NCBI GenBank assembly: GCA_007258455.2
Contig: VDFB02373365.1
Coordinates: 217,863,765 to 217,927,764 of the forward strand
Source: Sequoia sempervirens
Taxonomy: Eukaryota; Streptophyta; Pinopsida; Cupressales; Cupressaceae
Length of the DNA stretch: 64,000 nt
Reading direction: 5' to 3'
The notes under the pieces are model-generated. The model was not told the origin of the DNA. It was given only the letters and a program-made list of their open reading frames with translations, and did no database searches. The first letter of the stretch is position 1. Each line of letters opens with the position of its first letter. Positions 10,547 to 21,005 of the stretch are shown here, piece by piece. The translations under genes and the position numbers were made by a program.

Positions 10547-12086
10547 TCAACAATACAGTTTAGCCGCCAGCGCCTCCCCGATCAAGGATGACTGCCTTAA
10601 CCCAAGGCCACCGAACTGACACGGACTACAAACAGTATCCCAGTTAACAAGGCTCCACTTCAAAGACAACAAACTACTAGCCCAAAGAAACTGTCTGGCT
10701 AAAGAGTCTAAATCCTTAACAAATCCCATCGGGGCCACCTGAAGCATGCATCTGTAGGTGGGGAGAGCTTGCACCACCGACTTGAGCAACTGGACCCGGC
10801 CAGCAAAGGACAACCACCTATGAGTCCAGTGATTCACTTTCACCCGAAATTTATCCAAAATATTTTGCCAAGAAGCCTTAGGCAAACTATGAACAGAGAT
10901 AGGCATACCAAGATAGATCAAAGGAAGATCCCCAATTTGAAATCTCAAGATATGGGCAATTTGCCACTGAATGGGCACCGGGGTGTTAAAGAAGAAAATG
11001 GAGGACTTGTCTTCATTAATCCGTTGACCCGAAGTAGCAAGATACACATCCAACACCTTGCGCAAAATGGAAGCTTCCCTAACAATAGCCATGCCCATCA
11101 GAGTCGTGTCATCCACAAACTATAAATAAGATTGCAGGGGCAGATCACCTCCCCACTGCCACCCTTGAATAAGACCCAGATCAACATTCCTTCTCAGCAG
11201 ACACCCCAAACCTTTCACAAGAAGAATAAACAAATACGGATAAAGGGGATCTCCCTTCCGCAAACCCCGAGAAGCTCCGAATAGTTCAGAATGCTCACCA
11301 TTAGTTAACACAGAGAAGGAAAGCGAGGTAACACAACTCATAACCCACTAAATCCCATCATTTCCAAAAACCAAAAGCACCAAGCATCCGCTGGAGGAAA
11401 GACCACCGAACACGATCATAAGCCTTAGCCATATCTAACTTGATGAACATCGCCTTATCTTTGGAACTAGCCATCGAGTGAATGGTTTCTGAAGCTATAA
11501 CAACCCCATCCAAAATTTTCCTACCTTCCACAAAGCCACTCTGTTCCTCTGAGGTCAACATTCTCAACCACTTTTTTTATCTCTCAGCAATCAACTTGGT
11601 AATAATTTTGTAGATCACATTGCACAGGGAAATAGGCCTAAATTGACTTAACCTATCCGCCCCATCACATTTAGGTATGGGAGCAAGAAATGGAGCATTC
11701 AAAGCCTGAATCATCTGCTTGTTCTTCTGAGATTCCTGAACCACAGCCAATAAATCCAACTTAATAATATCCCAAAATTCTTGAAAGAATTCAATCGGGA
11801 AACCATCAGGTCCAGGAGCCTTCCCCTTCTTCATCTGAAACACAGTCTCCTCCAATTCTTCCAAAGAAATTTCCCCCATGAGATGCTCATTCATTTCCCT
11901 TGTGACCAAAGAAGGAATACAAGAAAGAGCTTGTACCTCCTCAATAGAACCACCATGTCCATCCTCCCTAAATAAAGATTCAAAATACTGAACAGCTTCA
12001 TTCGAGATTTCCTGAGAAGAGGAGAGTTGCTCCCCTCTTTCATTAACCAGAACCAAAATAGAATTCCTCTGCCTCCTGGCTTTCAC
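10547..12086 (-). pseudogene. LINE reverse transcriptase
   Basis: Non-LTR RT blocks are easy to read on the minus strand: KAPGPDGFPIEFFQ, FRPISLCNVIYKIITK, FIKLDMAKAYDRVRW (first catalytic Asp), SRGLRKGDPLYPYLF, and FVDDT at about 11116 (second catalytic pair). The tail has YLGMPISV and HRWLSFAGRVQLLKSV. Stops near 11576, 11345 and 11117 interrupt it. The enzyme would copy LINE RNA at a nicked chromosomal target. Domain identity is certain, and the copy is inactive. Confidence 0.9.
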
Positions 12087-12407
12087 CGAGTTAAAGAAGA
12101 AAGCAATATTTTTATATCCTTCCTGAAGCCACTCAATTCTGGCCTTTTATTTCCAAAAGACCTCCTCTCTCAACTCACACTCCTCCAACATCTTTAGAGC
12201 CCTAGCATCATCCTGGAGCAAGTCAACCATCACTCCCTCTTCCCTGATCACCCTAGTGATACCATCCAATTCAGCTTGAGCACGAGCCTTATCCTAGAAA
12301 ATATTTCCAAAGCACTGTCTATTCCAACGTTTGAGCTGATATTTGGTAAATTGAAGCAATTTAGCAAAAGTATACATTGCCATACCAAATGTCGGTTTGC
12401 CAAGCTT

Positions 12408-13205
12408 CTACCAATCAGCCACAAGGACATGTAAAGATGGATCCCGCAGCCACATGAGCTGAAACTTGAAGGAAGGAGAGCGAGGCACACGAGTAGAAGA
12501 AATGGCAAGCTTGATGGGCCAATGATTTGAGCCCCTCCAATCCAAGATTTCAAAACTAGAGGACCACAATCCACCAATCCAATAGCAGGAAACCAGGAAG
12601 CGATCCAGCCTTTTTGTAATGCAATTATCCCCCGTCCTCCGATTATTCCAAGTAAACCGACCATTATTGGGCTTGATGTCAACCAAATTCAAAGCAGAGA
12701 TGTTGTCTTGAAGAAGCAACACCGAGGGATCCAACCTTGCATTACCTCCCCGCTTCTCAGTCAACTCAGCAATGGCATTGAAGTCACCAACCATAATCCA
12801 TGGATGAAAAGGAACCATGCTACGCACATACCTAATATGAGACCATAGCAACTGCTTGCCAAGAAGATCCACAGGAGCATAAATATTAGAGAAAAGGACA
12901 TACTCTCCCGTTTCAAACCAAGAGGCCACCATAGAAATGGAAGACTTAAAGGATATCCACCAGAGAGGGTGGACCTTCTGAGGGTTCCACAAACAGGCCA
13001 CACCCCCAACCGAACCAGTGGCACCAATGCACTGGCACTCACCACTCACCCATAACTTGGGCATCATACCTATCATCCCCTCAATCGATAACTTAGTCTC
13101 CTGCAGAAAAAGAACATCAGGAGCATTGCTTCTAATCAAATCACGAACAACTTTTTGTCGAGGGCCACTATTCAAGCCCCTCACATTCCATGATAAAACA
13201 ATCAT
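12408..13205 (-). pseudogene. LINE endonuclease (exonuclease-endonuclease-phosphatase fold)
   Basis: A 265-codon open minus-strand frame starts MIVLSWNVRGLN (13205). It has the L1 endonuclease landmarks FLQETKLS, MVGDFNAI, KRLDRFLVS and SNHWPI (canonical SDHxP, with Asp replaced by Asn). It is the longest uninterrupted LINE segment here. This domain nicks the genomic target for target-primed reverse transcription. The Asp-to-Asn change in the last motif would probably impair catalysis. Confidence 0.9.
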
Positions 13206-13609
13206 TTTAGGGGATTCAAGAAATGAGAATCCAGAGTCTTGACTGACCCTGACTCCACCAAATTTTCCCCTGTTAACTTAATCTTTTACAAATCCTTCTT
13301 AGGACCAAGCTTGGAAGATTTCTCTCCCACCCCCTTTTTTAAGTCCTTTCGATGAAGACCCAAAAGAGAGGGAGACTTGACACTCCTCCCAATATCAATA
13401 CCAGCATTTGAAACCAGAGGAGACCCATCCCCACCATCCTTCTTCAACTCAGCTACAAGAACTGACTCCACTAGAACACCCATGTGAAGATCTGTGACCA
13501 TCTGAGAAACTCCAACATCCTGTGCATCCTAAGTAGCCTCCGAAAGGAGACCTAGTTGGCCTGTACTCAGAGATCCCTGATCAAGGTTTGCCAAACTCGG
13601 ATTCACTTC

Positions 13610-14496
13610 CTACTGGCTAAGATCATCTAACACCTCAAATCTGTTAAAAGTATCCTCATCTTGTCTCTCCTTCAAGGTCCTCTTCTGACCCCTATTCATG
13701 TTGCGATCCTTGACAGGGATGTAACCATCTGCATCAGCCCCATCTCCAGGAATAGGATCCTTCCCTCTATTAGCCATAGGCGGGTTGCGTGGAGGCTGAG
13801 AAGAAGGGGGCTCCATAGGCCTAGCTTTTGGACAACGTCGCAACAAGTGACCATATTCATGACAAAGATGACATCGGAAAGGGAGAGTCTCATAATCCAA
13901 ATGTTGCACCCAAGAGTAAGAACTCACACACATATCCACAGAATCTGGCAAGGGTTTTCTCAAATCAATTTCAACACAGATACGGGCATAAGTCATTACT
14001 TTTCTATCCAGAGTTTGTTGTGAGGAACCGACTGGTTTTCCAAGCAAAGATGCTATCAACTGCAGAACATCATCCCGACAGCATTCCACAGGAAGTCGAG
14101 GAAGCCGAACCCAAATCGGAACACGATTTGACAGCTCCTTCGAAGGATTGAAACCCGCATGCCAAGGCTTGATAAACAACCCTACTTGGTTATAAAAATA
14201 AGGACCACCCTCAAAGACCCTATTTCGATAAGCCATGCAATCAAAAGTGACCATGAAGTAATTGTTAGCGCCAACAACATAATGTCCATTTCACCCTCAG
14301 GCGACTAAGTCCGTCGGGCCCAAGACACCAAAAATTGAGGAGAAACCCTCATCCCCAAAAATTTGCAATATAAAGAATGCCTGGAATAATATTCAATATC
14401 TTTAGCTATCATCTCAAGCAGAATGACCAACTTGAGTCTCTCTTTGCACCGCTCAAGACATCCATTAACTTTGGTGATACGAGATCCCCTAGACAT
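13610..14496 (-). pseudogene. LINE ORF1 (DUF4283-like plus CCHC knuckle)
   Basis: The minus strand encodes a DUF4283-like RNA-binding region (LKLVILLEMIAKDIEY... then VTFDCMAYRNRVFEGGPYF, PIWVRLPRLPVE), followed by a zinc knuckle FRCHLCHEYGHLLRRC (C-x2-C-x4-H-x4-C). A basic, Pro-rich tail follows. Such proteins coat LINE RNA. A stop and a frameshift around 14305-14254 split the N-terminal part from the rest. Confidence 0.82.
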
Positions 14497-14519
14497 ACGA
14501 ACACTGCCATCAATCGAAT

Positions 14520-15125
14520 CCTAAAGGAAAAGGCTATTGTCAATAACTTTTGTTGCATGCAACGGCGCCTTTGAGCCAATAGCGGAACAAAAGTCCATGT
14601 TTGAAGGGCCCAGCGAAGTCTCCCCAAAATCCATTGAGGCAGCAGAGCCAGAGACGAGCATGCAAGGCCGAACACCAACCCTTCCACCAAACACACCACC
14701 TCTCACCACACGCACCCCACACCACACTACCACTCAGACTCAGAGGTAGCAGCAACCCCTTTCCCTCCGCACACCCCTAAAATGTCAATCCCCAGCAGCC
14801 AAATCCAAGCATGCATGAGCATGCACCACCGCCGAAGCCCCAAGAGCAGACGCACACCACATCACAGCGTGCCAAGGGCTCCTCGGGCGCACAAAAATGC
14901 ATACCAAGCCAGAGATCTGGCCACAAACACCCTGCAGACACACACACACCAGAAAAAGAATAGCCCCCCCTCGAAGCGGCCAACAAAGCCCGCCCCAGCC
15001 ACGCAGGAACATAAGATAGTCTATCACGAGCTTGGGCTCAGATGCCCTAGCTCGAGTCTTGGAGTTGCAAACATGCACGCCATCGATCAATATTCGGGAC
15101 CCTTTACCTGTTACTATTGTACACA
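14520..15125 (-). other. GC-rich LINE 5' leader
   Basis: This region is markedly richer in G+C than its surroundings, with CACA/CACC-rich runs on the plus strand (for example near 14690-14745 and 14935-14955). It directly precedes LINE ORF1 on the minus strand and probably represents the 5' UTR with its internal promoter. Several 60-120 codon frames exist on both strands; I consider these composition artefacts. Confidence 0.45.
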
Positions 15126-15778
15126 CATCTCTAATTAAACTCCCAATGAAGGATGGGGTAACTCTTTTATGGTAGTAGATTAGAAATTGAGGTTCTCCTA
15201 CTCCATGTAAGAAGAAAGATTTTTAAGGTGAGGTAAATTCTCCAAAAGTCTTCTCATGTTGTTTGGAGAAAATTTTGCAATTTTGACCCTTCTAGAAAGT
15301 AGTCTAGACACTTCTTTTAATTGTTACATAATTGTTGAAAATAAGAAATTTCCTTTTAGAAATAAGAAAGAGCAATTTAATAGAGACCTTTGCTATTAGT
15401 TCAATAAACATTAACGAAAGTTTTCAGTGATACATTGGGTTCAATTAGATTATATATGGTGTTCTCAAATTATGTGTTCAATTAAAATTAATTCAAATTG
15501 TGTACAAAGTTATTATGAATCTTTTATAAAATTAATTCAATTGTTGAAAAAAAATTATTTTAAATTAAGATATGAAAGTTCTTTTTATTGGTTCAAGTGG
15601 CACTATCGAGGCCACACCCATAAGTTGAAACATTCCAGAAAAAAATTACTTTGCTCGCACCACGTGAGGCCATAGACAAGGGACCTCATCCCTGTCAAAA
15701 AATCAAACACTGTCCAAACATGAGATCCCATAAATGAGATGTAAGTACACCAACATGAGATTCCTTATATAAATTGAG

Positions 15779-15990
15779 AGTTGAGTACACCTATCTTTTG
15801 CATCAATTTTCTATACTATGACAAATTGATCTTGCAAATCTTTAACATCCACTTTCCATCATCAATTGGAAAGCTAAGTACACCTATCTTTTATACAAAT
15901 TTTCTATACTATGACATATATACTATGTAAATCTTTAACATCCATATTCCACCATCAATTTGAAAGCTAAGCACACCTACATTTTACATT
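15779..15990 (+). repeat. 93-bp tandem repeat, two full copies and a partial third
   Basis: Copies start at 15779, 15872 and 15965 (AG(T/C)T(G/A)AGTACACCTATC-type starts), exactly 93 bases apart. Each full unit contains TTTTCTATACTATGACA and CTTTAACATCCA. The third copy decays after about 25 bases. Confidence 0.8.
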
Positions 15991-16148
15991 TAATTTTAAA
16001 AATAACATTTTAAATTATTAATTCCCAATTCATTTAATTTACTTATTCTCTTAAAAAAAAAATTTTTTTTTCAAAATACTACTAGTAATTATAAAAAAAA
16101 AATATTTAAAATCAAATCTCACCCTTAAAAAATTAAATTAAAAAAAAA

Positions 16149-16210
16149 ATTGTAGCTACCAATTTCATAAAAATTGAACGTTTAATTTTTATGAAATTGG
16201 TAGTTACAAT
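16149..16210. repeat. 27-bp inverted repeat (hairpin)
   Basis: Left arm 16149-16175 and right arm 16184-16210 pair at 26 of 27 positions around an 8-base loop. It lies about 370 bases upstream of the PADRE start codon and could be a decayed MITE or a cruciform-prone site. Confidence 0.75.
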
Positions 16211-16336
16211 TTTCATACATCCACCCCAACGGGAAAACCTTAAAAAATGAACGAACAACCACCGCAAGCAACTAGACTTATCGATAAGACTAAGAGATGT
16301 ATATGTTATTCGTCCCTTAAATTACGCGGAAGGAAT

Positions 16337-16344
16337 TATATAGA
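16337..16344 (+). promoter_or_regulatory. Candidate TATA box of the PADRE gene
   Basis: TTATATAG lies about 240 bases upstream of the start codon. It would place transcription start near 16370 and leave a roughly 200-base 5' UTR. Position and sequence are plausible but not proven. Confidence 0.35.
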
Positions 16345-16578
16345 AAGGATAAAAGAAAGCATAATAATCTATGGCGGAAGCTTCAGTACAGTCAACTCCA
16401 AGAAACGCCTAAGCCACGCAACTTGAACAAACTGAGAGGGCGGTAAGATTGAAGAAGCTTCCTCCACATTCTTATTGCCAAATCCGTGTGGGTTCCACAC
16501 AAAACCCAAATAAATTCGGCTCATAGATCTCTAAATTCTCTGTCAACCAGAGAATTCAGGGCAAGAAATCGAAGCAGA

Positions 16579-17136
16579 ATGGGGAATTTTCTTTTCTGCG
16601 GTTCTTCCTACATATTGCAATCTGCCACAGTTAAAGTTGTGGTTTCCAATGGCGAGCTCCATGAATTTCAGAAGCAAATAAAGGCTGCAGAACTCATGTT
16701 GGAAAATCCTCAGCATTTCGTATGTCATGCAGATTCTTTGCAGGTGGGTCGTCGAATAAATCCCCTGTCTGCAGATGAGGATTTGGAATTGGGTCATCTC
16801 TACTTCCTCCTTCCCATGTCAAAGCTTCAGGGTGTGGTTTCTGACTCAGACATGGCCGCCATTGCAGTCAGGGCCAAATCTGCCATGAAGAAGAGTTCCA
16901 AGAACTGTGAGAAAGTCATTCCAGTGTATGGAGATATGGCCTTCCAAGAGAATGCTCATGATCATGATCTGGGTGGAGATTTAGAGGGTGGTTTAAAGAT
17001 TGTTGTGGTGCCCAAGATGGATGTTGAAGGCCTTTCAGAGCTGCAGATTGATTTGGAAAAATATAGATTGAGCAGGTGCAGGTCTTGGAAGCCAAATTTG
17101 GAGACCATTAGGGAAGCTGAGAGGCGAAGGGCATGA
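16579..17136 (+). CDS. PADRE/DUF4228 domain protein
   Basis: An intact single-exon frame of 185 residues, the only convincing host gene here. An in-frame ATG at 16486 exists, but I chose 16579. It gives the family-typical N-terminus MGNFLFCGSS, where Gly2 fits N-myristoylation and a nearby Cys fits palmitoylation, so membrane attachment is likely. The PADRE core follows (residues about 15-90): VKVVVSNGELHEF, ENPQHFVCHADSLQVG, then LELGHLYFLLPMSKL. An acidic middle leads to the family's C-terminal motif SRCRSWKPNLETI. Family members are plant-specific and often respond to pathogen or abiotic stress. The molecular function is not well defined. The stop is followed five bases later by a foldback MITE, so the 3' UTR is transposon-derived. 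Confidence 0.9.
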   Translation: MGNFLFCGSSYILQSATVKVVVSNGELHEFQKQIKAAELMLENPQHFVCHADSLQVGRRINPLSADEDLELGHLYFLLPMSKLQGVVSDSDMAAIAVRAKSAMKKSSKNCEKVIPVYGDMAFQENAHDHDLGGDLEGGLKIVVVPKMDVEGLSELQIDLEKYRLSRCRSWKPNLETIREAERRRA

Positions 17137-17141
17137 TCAAA

Positions 17142-17391
17142 ACGGCTTTAGGAAAATTTACTCCTAACAATTTACCGTCAACAAATTCACTTCCAACAAT
17201 TCATCCTCATGACAAATTTATTTCCTGGAAAACAATATTGCTGGTGGTGAATTTTTCGCGGGATGAATTTGTCATCTTTATTTGTCATGGCGATGAATTG
17301 TTAGAGGTGAATTTGTTGGTGGTGGATGAATTTGCCATGACAATGAATTGTTAGAAGTGAATTTGTTGGTGGTGAATTTGCCTGAAGCCGT
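17142..17391. mobile_element. Foldback MITE in the PADRE 3' UTR
   Basis: The ends are complementary: ACGGCTTTAGGAAAATTTAC at 17142 pairs with the reverse of GTGAATTTGCCTGAAGCCGT ending at 17391. Inside, AACAAATTCACTTCCAACAA on the left mirrors GAATTTGTTGG and GAATTGTTAGA repeats on the right, and the right arm carries the inner unit twice. No coding capacity. I found no clear target-site duplication. It begins five bases after the TGA of the PADRE gene. Confidence 0.7.
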
Positions 17392-18637
17392 AGCAATATC
17401 TTTTGACCCAAATCCTGTAATTAAACTTCTCTAATAGTATACATTTCTGGAATCTGGTTTATCAAACAGGACCCAAAGAACAACTTCTCTTTTTCCTCTT
17501 TAATGGCATTTAAATGTTTGAGTGAATTTGTCAAATGGGCAGATTCATCATGTTACCAGTATATTATTAGTACTCAGAGTAAAAAGAAATTGTAGCCTTC
17601 ACGTAGAGTTTGAAATAACAGTGTGTGGGCTTGTTTAGTTTCAGCAATTTTAACAGAACATGATATTGGGCATCGATGGAAACCATGTTCTGCTGATTGT
17701 TTTCTTTCCCTGTATTTGGACAGTGCATGTAATAGTGAGAATTAATGGAAGCCATTGTAATTTACAACTTTGACTTTGAGTTATGAATATTTTAAAAAAT
17801 ATTCAATACTTTTTTATGAGCTGCCTAATTGTCTGGCTTTTGTGCTGGCCAATTGTTTAGAATTCAGCCTTGCATCCATTGTTTTCAAGGAGGAGAGCTT
17901 ATAATGAGATAGCTGGTATGATAAAAAATTAAGATTATTTGTTAATTATTCAATTTTTTTCAGATATATGTTATTTCAAATTGTTGTAATTTATTATATA
18001 AAGATAGAGAAGGTTTATGTAATTTTTTTGTTTTTCTTAAAAAAATGTCTCTTATATAAAGACAGGAATGTTAATATTTATATAGTTCGATTTGTTTCCA
18101 TAAAAAATATTCAGAATATCAAAAAAAAAAGAGATAAAATTTAAGTATTTTTCTATTATGAAAAAAAATAATAATAATGAGATAAAATTTATGAATTTCT
18201 CTATTACAAAGATATTTGTTTTAAGATGACAATTTAGATTAACCAGTTTATTTTTTTTTTCAAAAATGAAATTAATATTTTTAGTAAACTTAACATTTTT
18301 AGAGAACCATTGCGAAAGATCTCCCAATTTCTTTCTTTTTTTCTTCAAATAGTAATTTTGTTTAAAAAATAGTTTAGGTTTGAAAACAAGAAGTATATAT
18401 TTAATTGGTCAATCTTTTCGTTGCGAACGACTCTAGGGATTATGAAGGATTGTACTAAAGATTGTAAATGATTTTAGATAAAGATTAAAAAAGGAATTAT
18501 TTTAACATCACGTCAAAGATGCCATATGGTAATTGAGTATTAGTGAAGAGTTAAAAGGATGTGAAAGATTGGGAAGGCTTCAGTAGTAATTTTAATTATA
18601 TTTATTATATAATAGATTTTTTTTAAAATATTATGAT
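17392..18637. other. AT-rich DNA downstream of the PADRE gene
   Basis: I see no gene. It has long A/T runs (18000-18350) and a short perfect palindrome at 17785-17804 (GAATATTTTAAAAAATATTC). The PADRE transcript probably ends in the first few hundred bases, but no poly-A signal stands out. Confidence 0.5.
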
Positions 18638-18878
18638 AATTATGTCGAGAGGCGTTCTACAGTCACAGTAGGGGTGGAAAAAACCTTTGTCAAGTTTTTG
18701 GGACAACATTTAAAATGATGTGCAGATGGTGGCCATGAGCAACGAGTTGACGGTAGTGGAAGACGTGGGATCATAGTTTGGACGTGGACGATGGAGAAAA
18801 AGACTATTGGTAGTGGAAGAGAATGAGATGTATGTAACTGACGTTGCATGCAAACCGTTTACAATCAATCATTGGTGC

Positions 18879-18973
18879 AGACACTCTATTTGAGAGGACC
18901 CAATGTCAGCAAGATGGAGGTGAATGACTTGTAATGGAATGGAGACGATTGGGTCCTCTCAAATACAGTGTCT
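18879..18973. repeat. 26-bp inverted repeat inside the left arm region
   Basis: 18879-18904 (AGACACTCTATTTGAGAGGA...) pairs with 18948-18973 (...TCCTCTCAAATACAGTGTCT) at 25 of 26 positions around a 43-base loop. There is no equivalent on the right side of the foldback element. Confidence 0.8.
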
Positions 18974-19632
18974 ACACTAGGGTGATCCCACAATAGTGGT
19001 TTACAATTTTTGGCCAAACTAGACACTAAAATTATTATTTTTAATTAAATCTTCACATTCAAGTACCTATAGCGGCCAAACTGTGAGGAATTTGAAGATG
19101 ATGCAAACTAGAGTCTCATCACATTTTGTCTGTAGATTCTAAAAATATTTTTTTCAAAAGTTTTGGAATCAGATTGCACTTTTCCATCTCCTGGCTGGTT
19201 TTTCAAAAACAACATTTTAAAAAGTGATGCACACCATATAGCATAAATTTTTTTTCCATGAAGGATAAAATTCTAATATTCTTTTGAATTTAGATTTGTA
19301 ACTCACGATATCTATTGCTTCCACTTAATTAGATAGTTTTTATTGAATATTTTTTCTTTAATCAAGTTTTGAAGTCAAACCAATTACAATTTAGACATAA
19401 GCGCGACCATTATAGCAGCTTTACTTTTTGTATATGTCCCAAAATTCATTTTTTTGTTGGATCAAGGACTTCAATATCAGTGCACTCATATTTTTCAAAT
19501 TTTTTGATAATTTGCTATTTTTCCACATGTGCAAAGTGAGACCTTCATTTTTAGATGAAAAACCTATGTTTAATAAAACTAAAAAAACAAATACATAATA
19601 AAAACCAAAACATATTAAAATTATATTAGTTT

Positions 19633-20690
19633 GTGATCCCACAATAGTGGTTTACAATTTTTAAGCTGGACCTTTGGAATTATTATTTTTTAACTAAATC
19701 TTCACATTCGGGCACCTATAGCGACTAAGCCAGTGAGGAATTTGAAGATGATGCAAACTAGAGTCTCATCACATTTTGTCTTTGATTCTAAAAATATTTT
19801 TCAAAAATTTTGGAATTAGATTGCACTTATTTTTCCATCTCCCACGAAAACTATTTTTTTTCAAAAATAGCACAAAAAGTGACGCACACTTGTATAATGC
19901 ATAACTTTTTTTCCATAAGGATAAAATTCTAATTCTTTCAAATTTAGATTTGTAACTCTGACATCTAGTGCTTCCACTTCGTTAGATAGTTTTTTATTGA
20001 ATATTTTTTCTTTAATCAAGTTTCGAAGTCAAACCAATTACAATTCAGACACGCGATCGTATACGTAACTTTTTGTATATATCGAAATTCAATTTTTATT
20101 TTTTGTTGGATTAAGGACTTCAATATTTAGTGCACTCATATTTTTCAAATTTTTTTTTGATAATCTACTATTTTTCCACATGTGCAGAACAAAGACCTTC
20201 ATTTTCGATGAAAAACCTATGTTTAATAAAACTAAAAAAACAAATACATAATAAAACCAAAACATATTAAAATTATATTCGTTGGATAGCTCGTTAGGGA
20301 CTACTTGATTCTAGTTGGGTTTGTGAAGACTCCTCCATTTTCATCCTCAACCTGAGCTTCAAAGCTTAAAAATTAGGTTTTCAAAGTGCCTGAGGGGGAG
20401 AATGAGGGCAAAGGGGGGTTCGGTCGAACCCCTAGTGGTTCGCTCAAACCTGGGTTCGACTGAACCCAGGTTCGGTCGAACACCCTTCCCAAAAGGGGTT
20501 TTTCAAACTTTTTTGTCTGTGCATACATTGATTTGGTTCGGTCGAACCCTAGTTCGACTGAATATTTTTTTGGTTCGTGCGAACCGACAAGTTCGTTCGA
20601 ACCCCCAAAATCAAATTTTTTTCCATGGGCTCATTTTTTGTGAGTTTTCCTTCCTCCATCAAATTGTAAACCACTATTGTGGCTTCACCC
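19633..20690 (+). mobile_element. MITE (GGGTGA-TIR family), inner nested copy
   Basis: It starts GTGATCCCACAATAGTGGTT at 19633, with the leading GGG degraded, and ends ACCACTATTGTGGCTTCACCC at 20690. The left half repeats 18980-19632 closely. The right half contains several GGTTCG...CGAACC palindromes (20417-20610). The same module order is found once, uninterrupted and inverted, at 31140-32064. Confidence 0.7.
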
Positions 20691-21005
20691 CATTGGATAG
20701 CTCATTTTGAGGACTACCTAATTCCAATTGGGTTTGTGAAGATTCCTCCATTTTCATCCTCAACCCAAGCTTTGAAGCATAAAAAATTAGTTTTTTTGGT
20801 GAACAAAGTCAAAAATTAGGGAAAAGGGGGCTCCGCTAGACCCATGGGGGATTCTAGAGAACCCCTAGGGGTTCGAGTGAACTAGAGTTCATTCGAACCC
20901 CTTTCCCAAAAGGGGTTTTCATTTGTTCTTTGTTTGTGCATGCATTAAATGGGTTCGCTCGAACCCTTTTTTGGTTCGTTTGAACCAATGAGTTCATTCG
21001 AACCA
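20415..21005 (+). repeat. GGTTCG..CGAACC palindrome clusters
   Basis: Both right-half modules contain several near-palindromes such as GGTTCGGTCGAACC, GGTTCGACTGAACC, GGTTCGCTCGAACC and GGTTCGTGCGAACC (about 20417-20610 and 20860-21005). Related GGGTTC...GAACCC palindromes occur in the copy at 31140-32064 (near 31215 and 31265). Confidence 0.75.

Larger units (their letters stand above)
9794..15125 (-). mobile_element. LINE / L1-type non-LTR retrotransposon
   Basis: Right to left on the minus strand: a GC-rich 5' UTR-like region (about 15125-14500), ORF1 with DUF4283-like and CCHC zinc-knuckle parts (14496-13610), an apurinic-type endonuclease (13205-12408), reverse transcriptase (12086-10547) and a zf-RVT C-terminal domain (10486-9800). 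This is the standard plant L1-clade order. The coding part is nearly full length, but stops are frequent. The 3' UTR and poly-A are not seen, because the element runs into the gap at 9793. I could not identify a target-site duplication. Confidence 0.9.
15133..16330. other. AT-rich intergenic DNA upstream of the PADRE gene
   Basis: No gene is visible. It contains three copies of a 93-bp repeat, a near-perfect hairpin (16149-16210) and a CACGTG box at 15661-15666. That box is too far upstream to assign to the gene with confidence. Confidence 0.6.

Noticed and set aside
14520..15138. Several 60-118 codon frames on both strands
   Set aside because: GC-rich leader composition lowers stop frequency; frames overlap in all phases and show no motif.
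18640..18849. 69-codon minus-strand frame and its partner at 21099-21356
   Set aside because: Both are the same foldback arm sequence read on opposite strands, not a conserved protein.
20415..20610. tRNA gene or Pol III B-box from GGTTCGACT strings
   Set aside because: No A-box at proper spacing and no cloverleaf; strings are part of palindromes.
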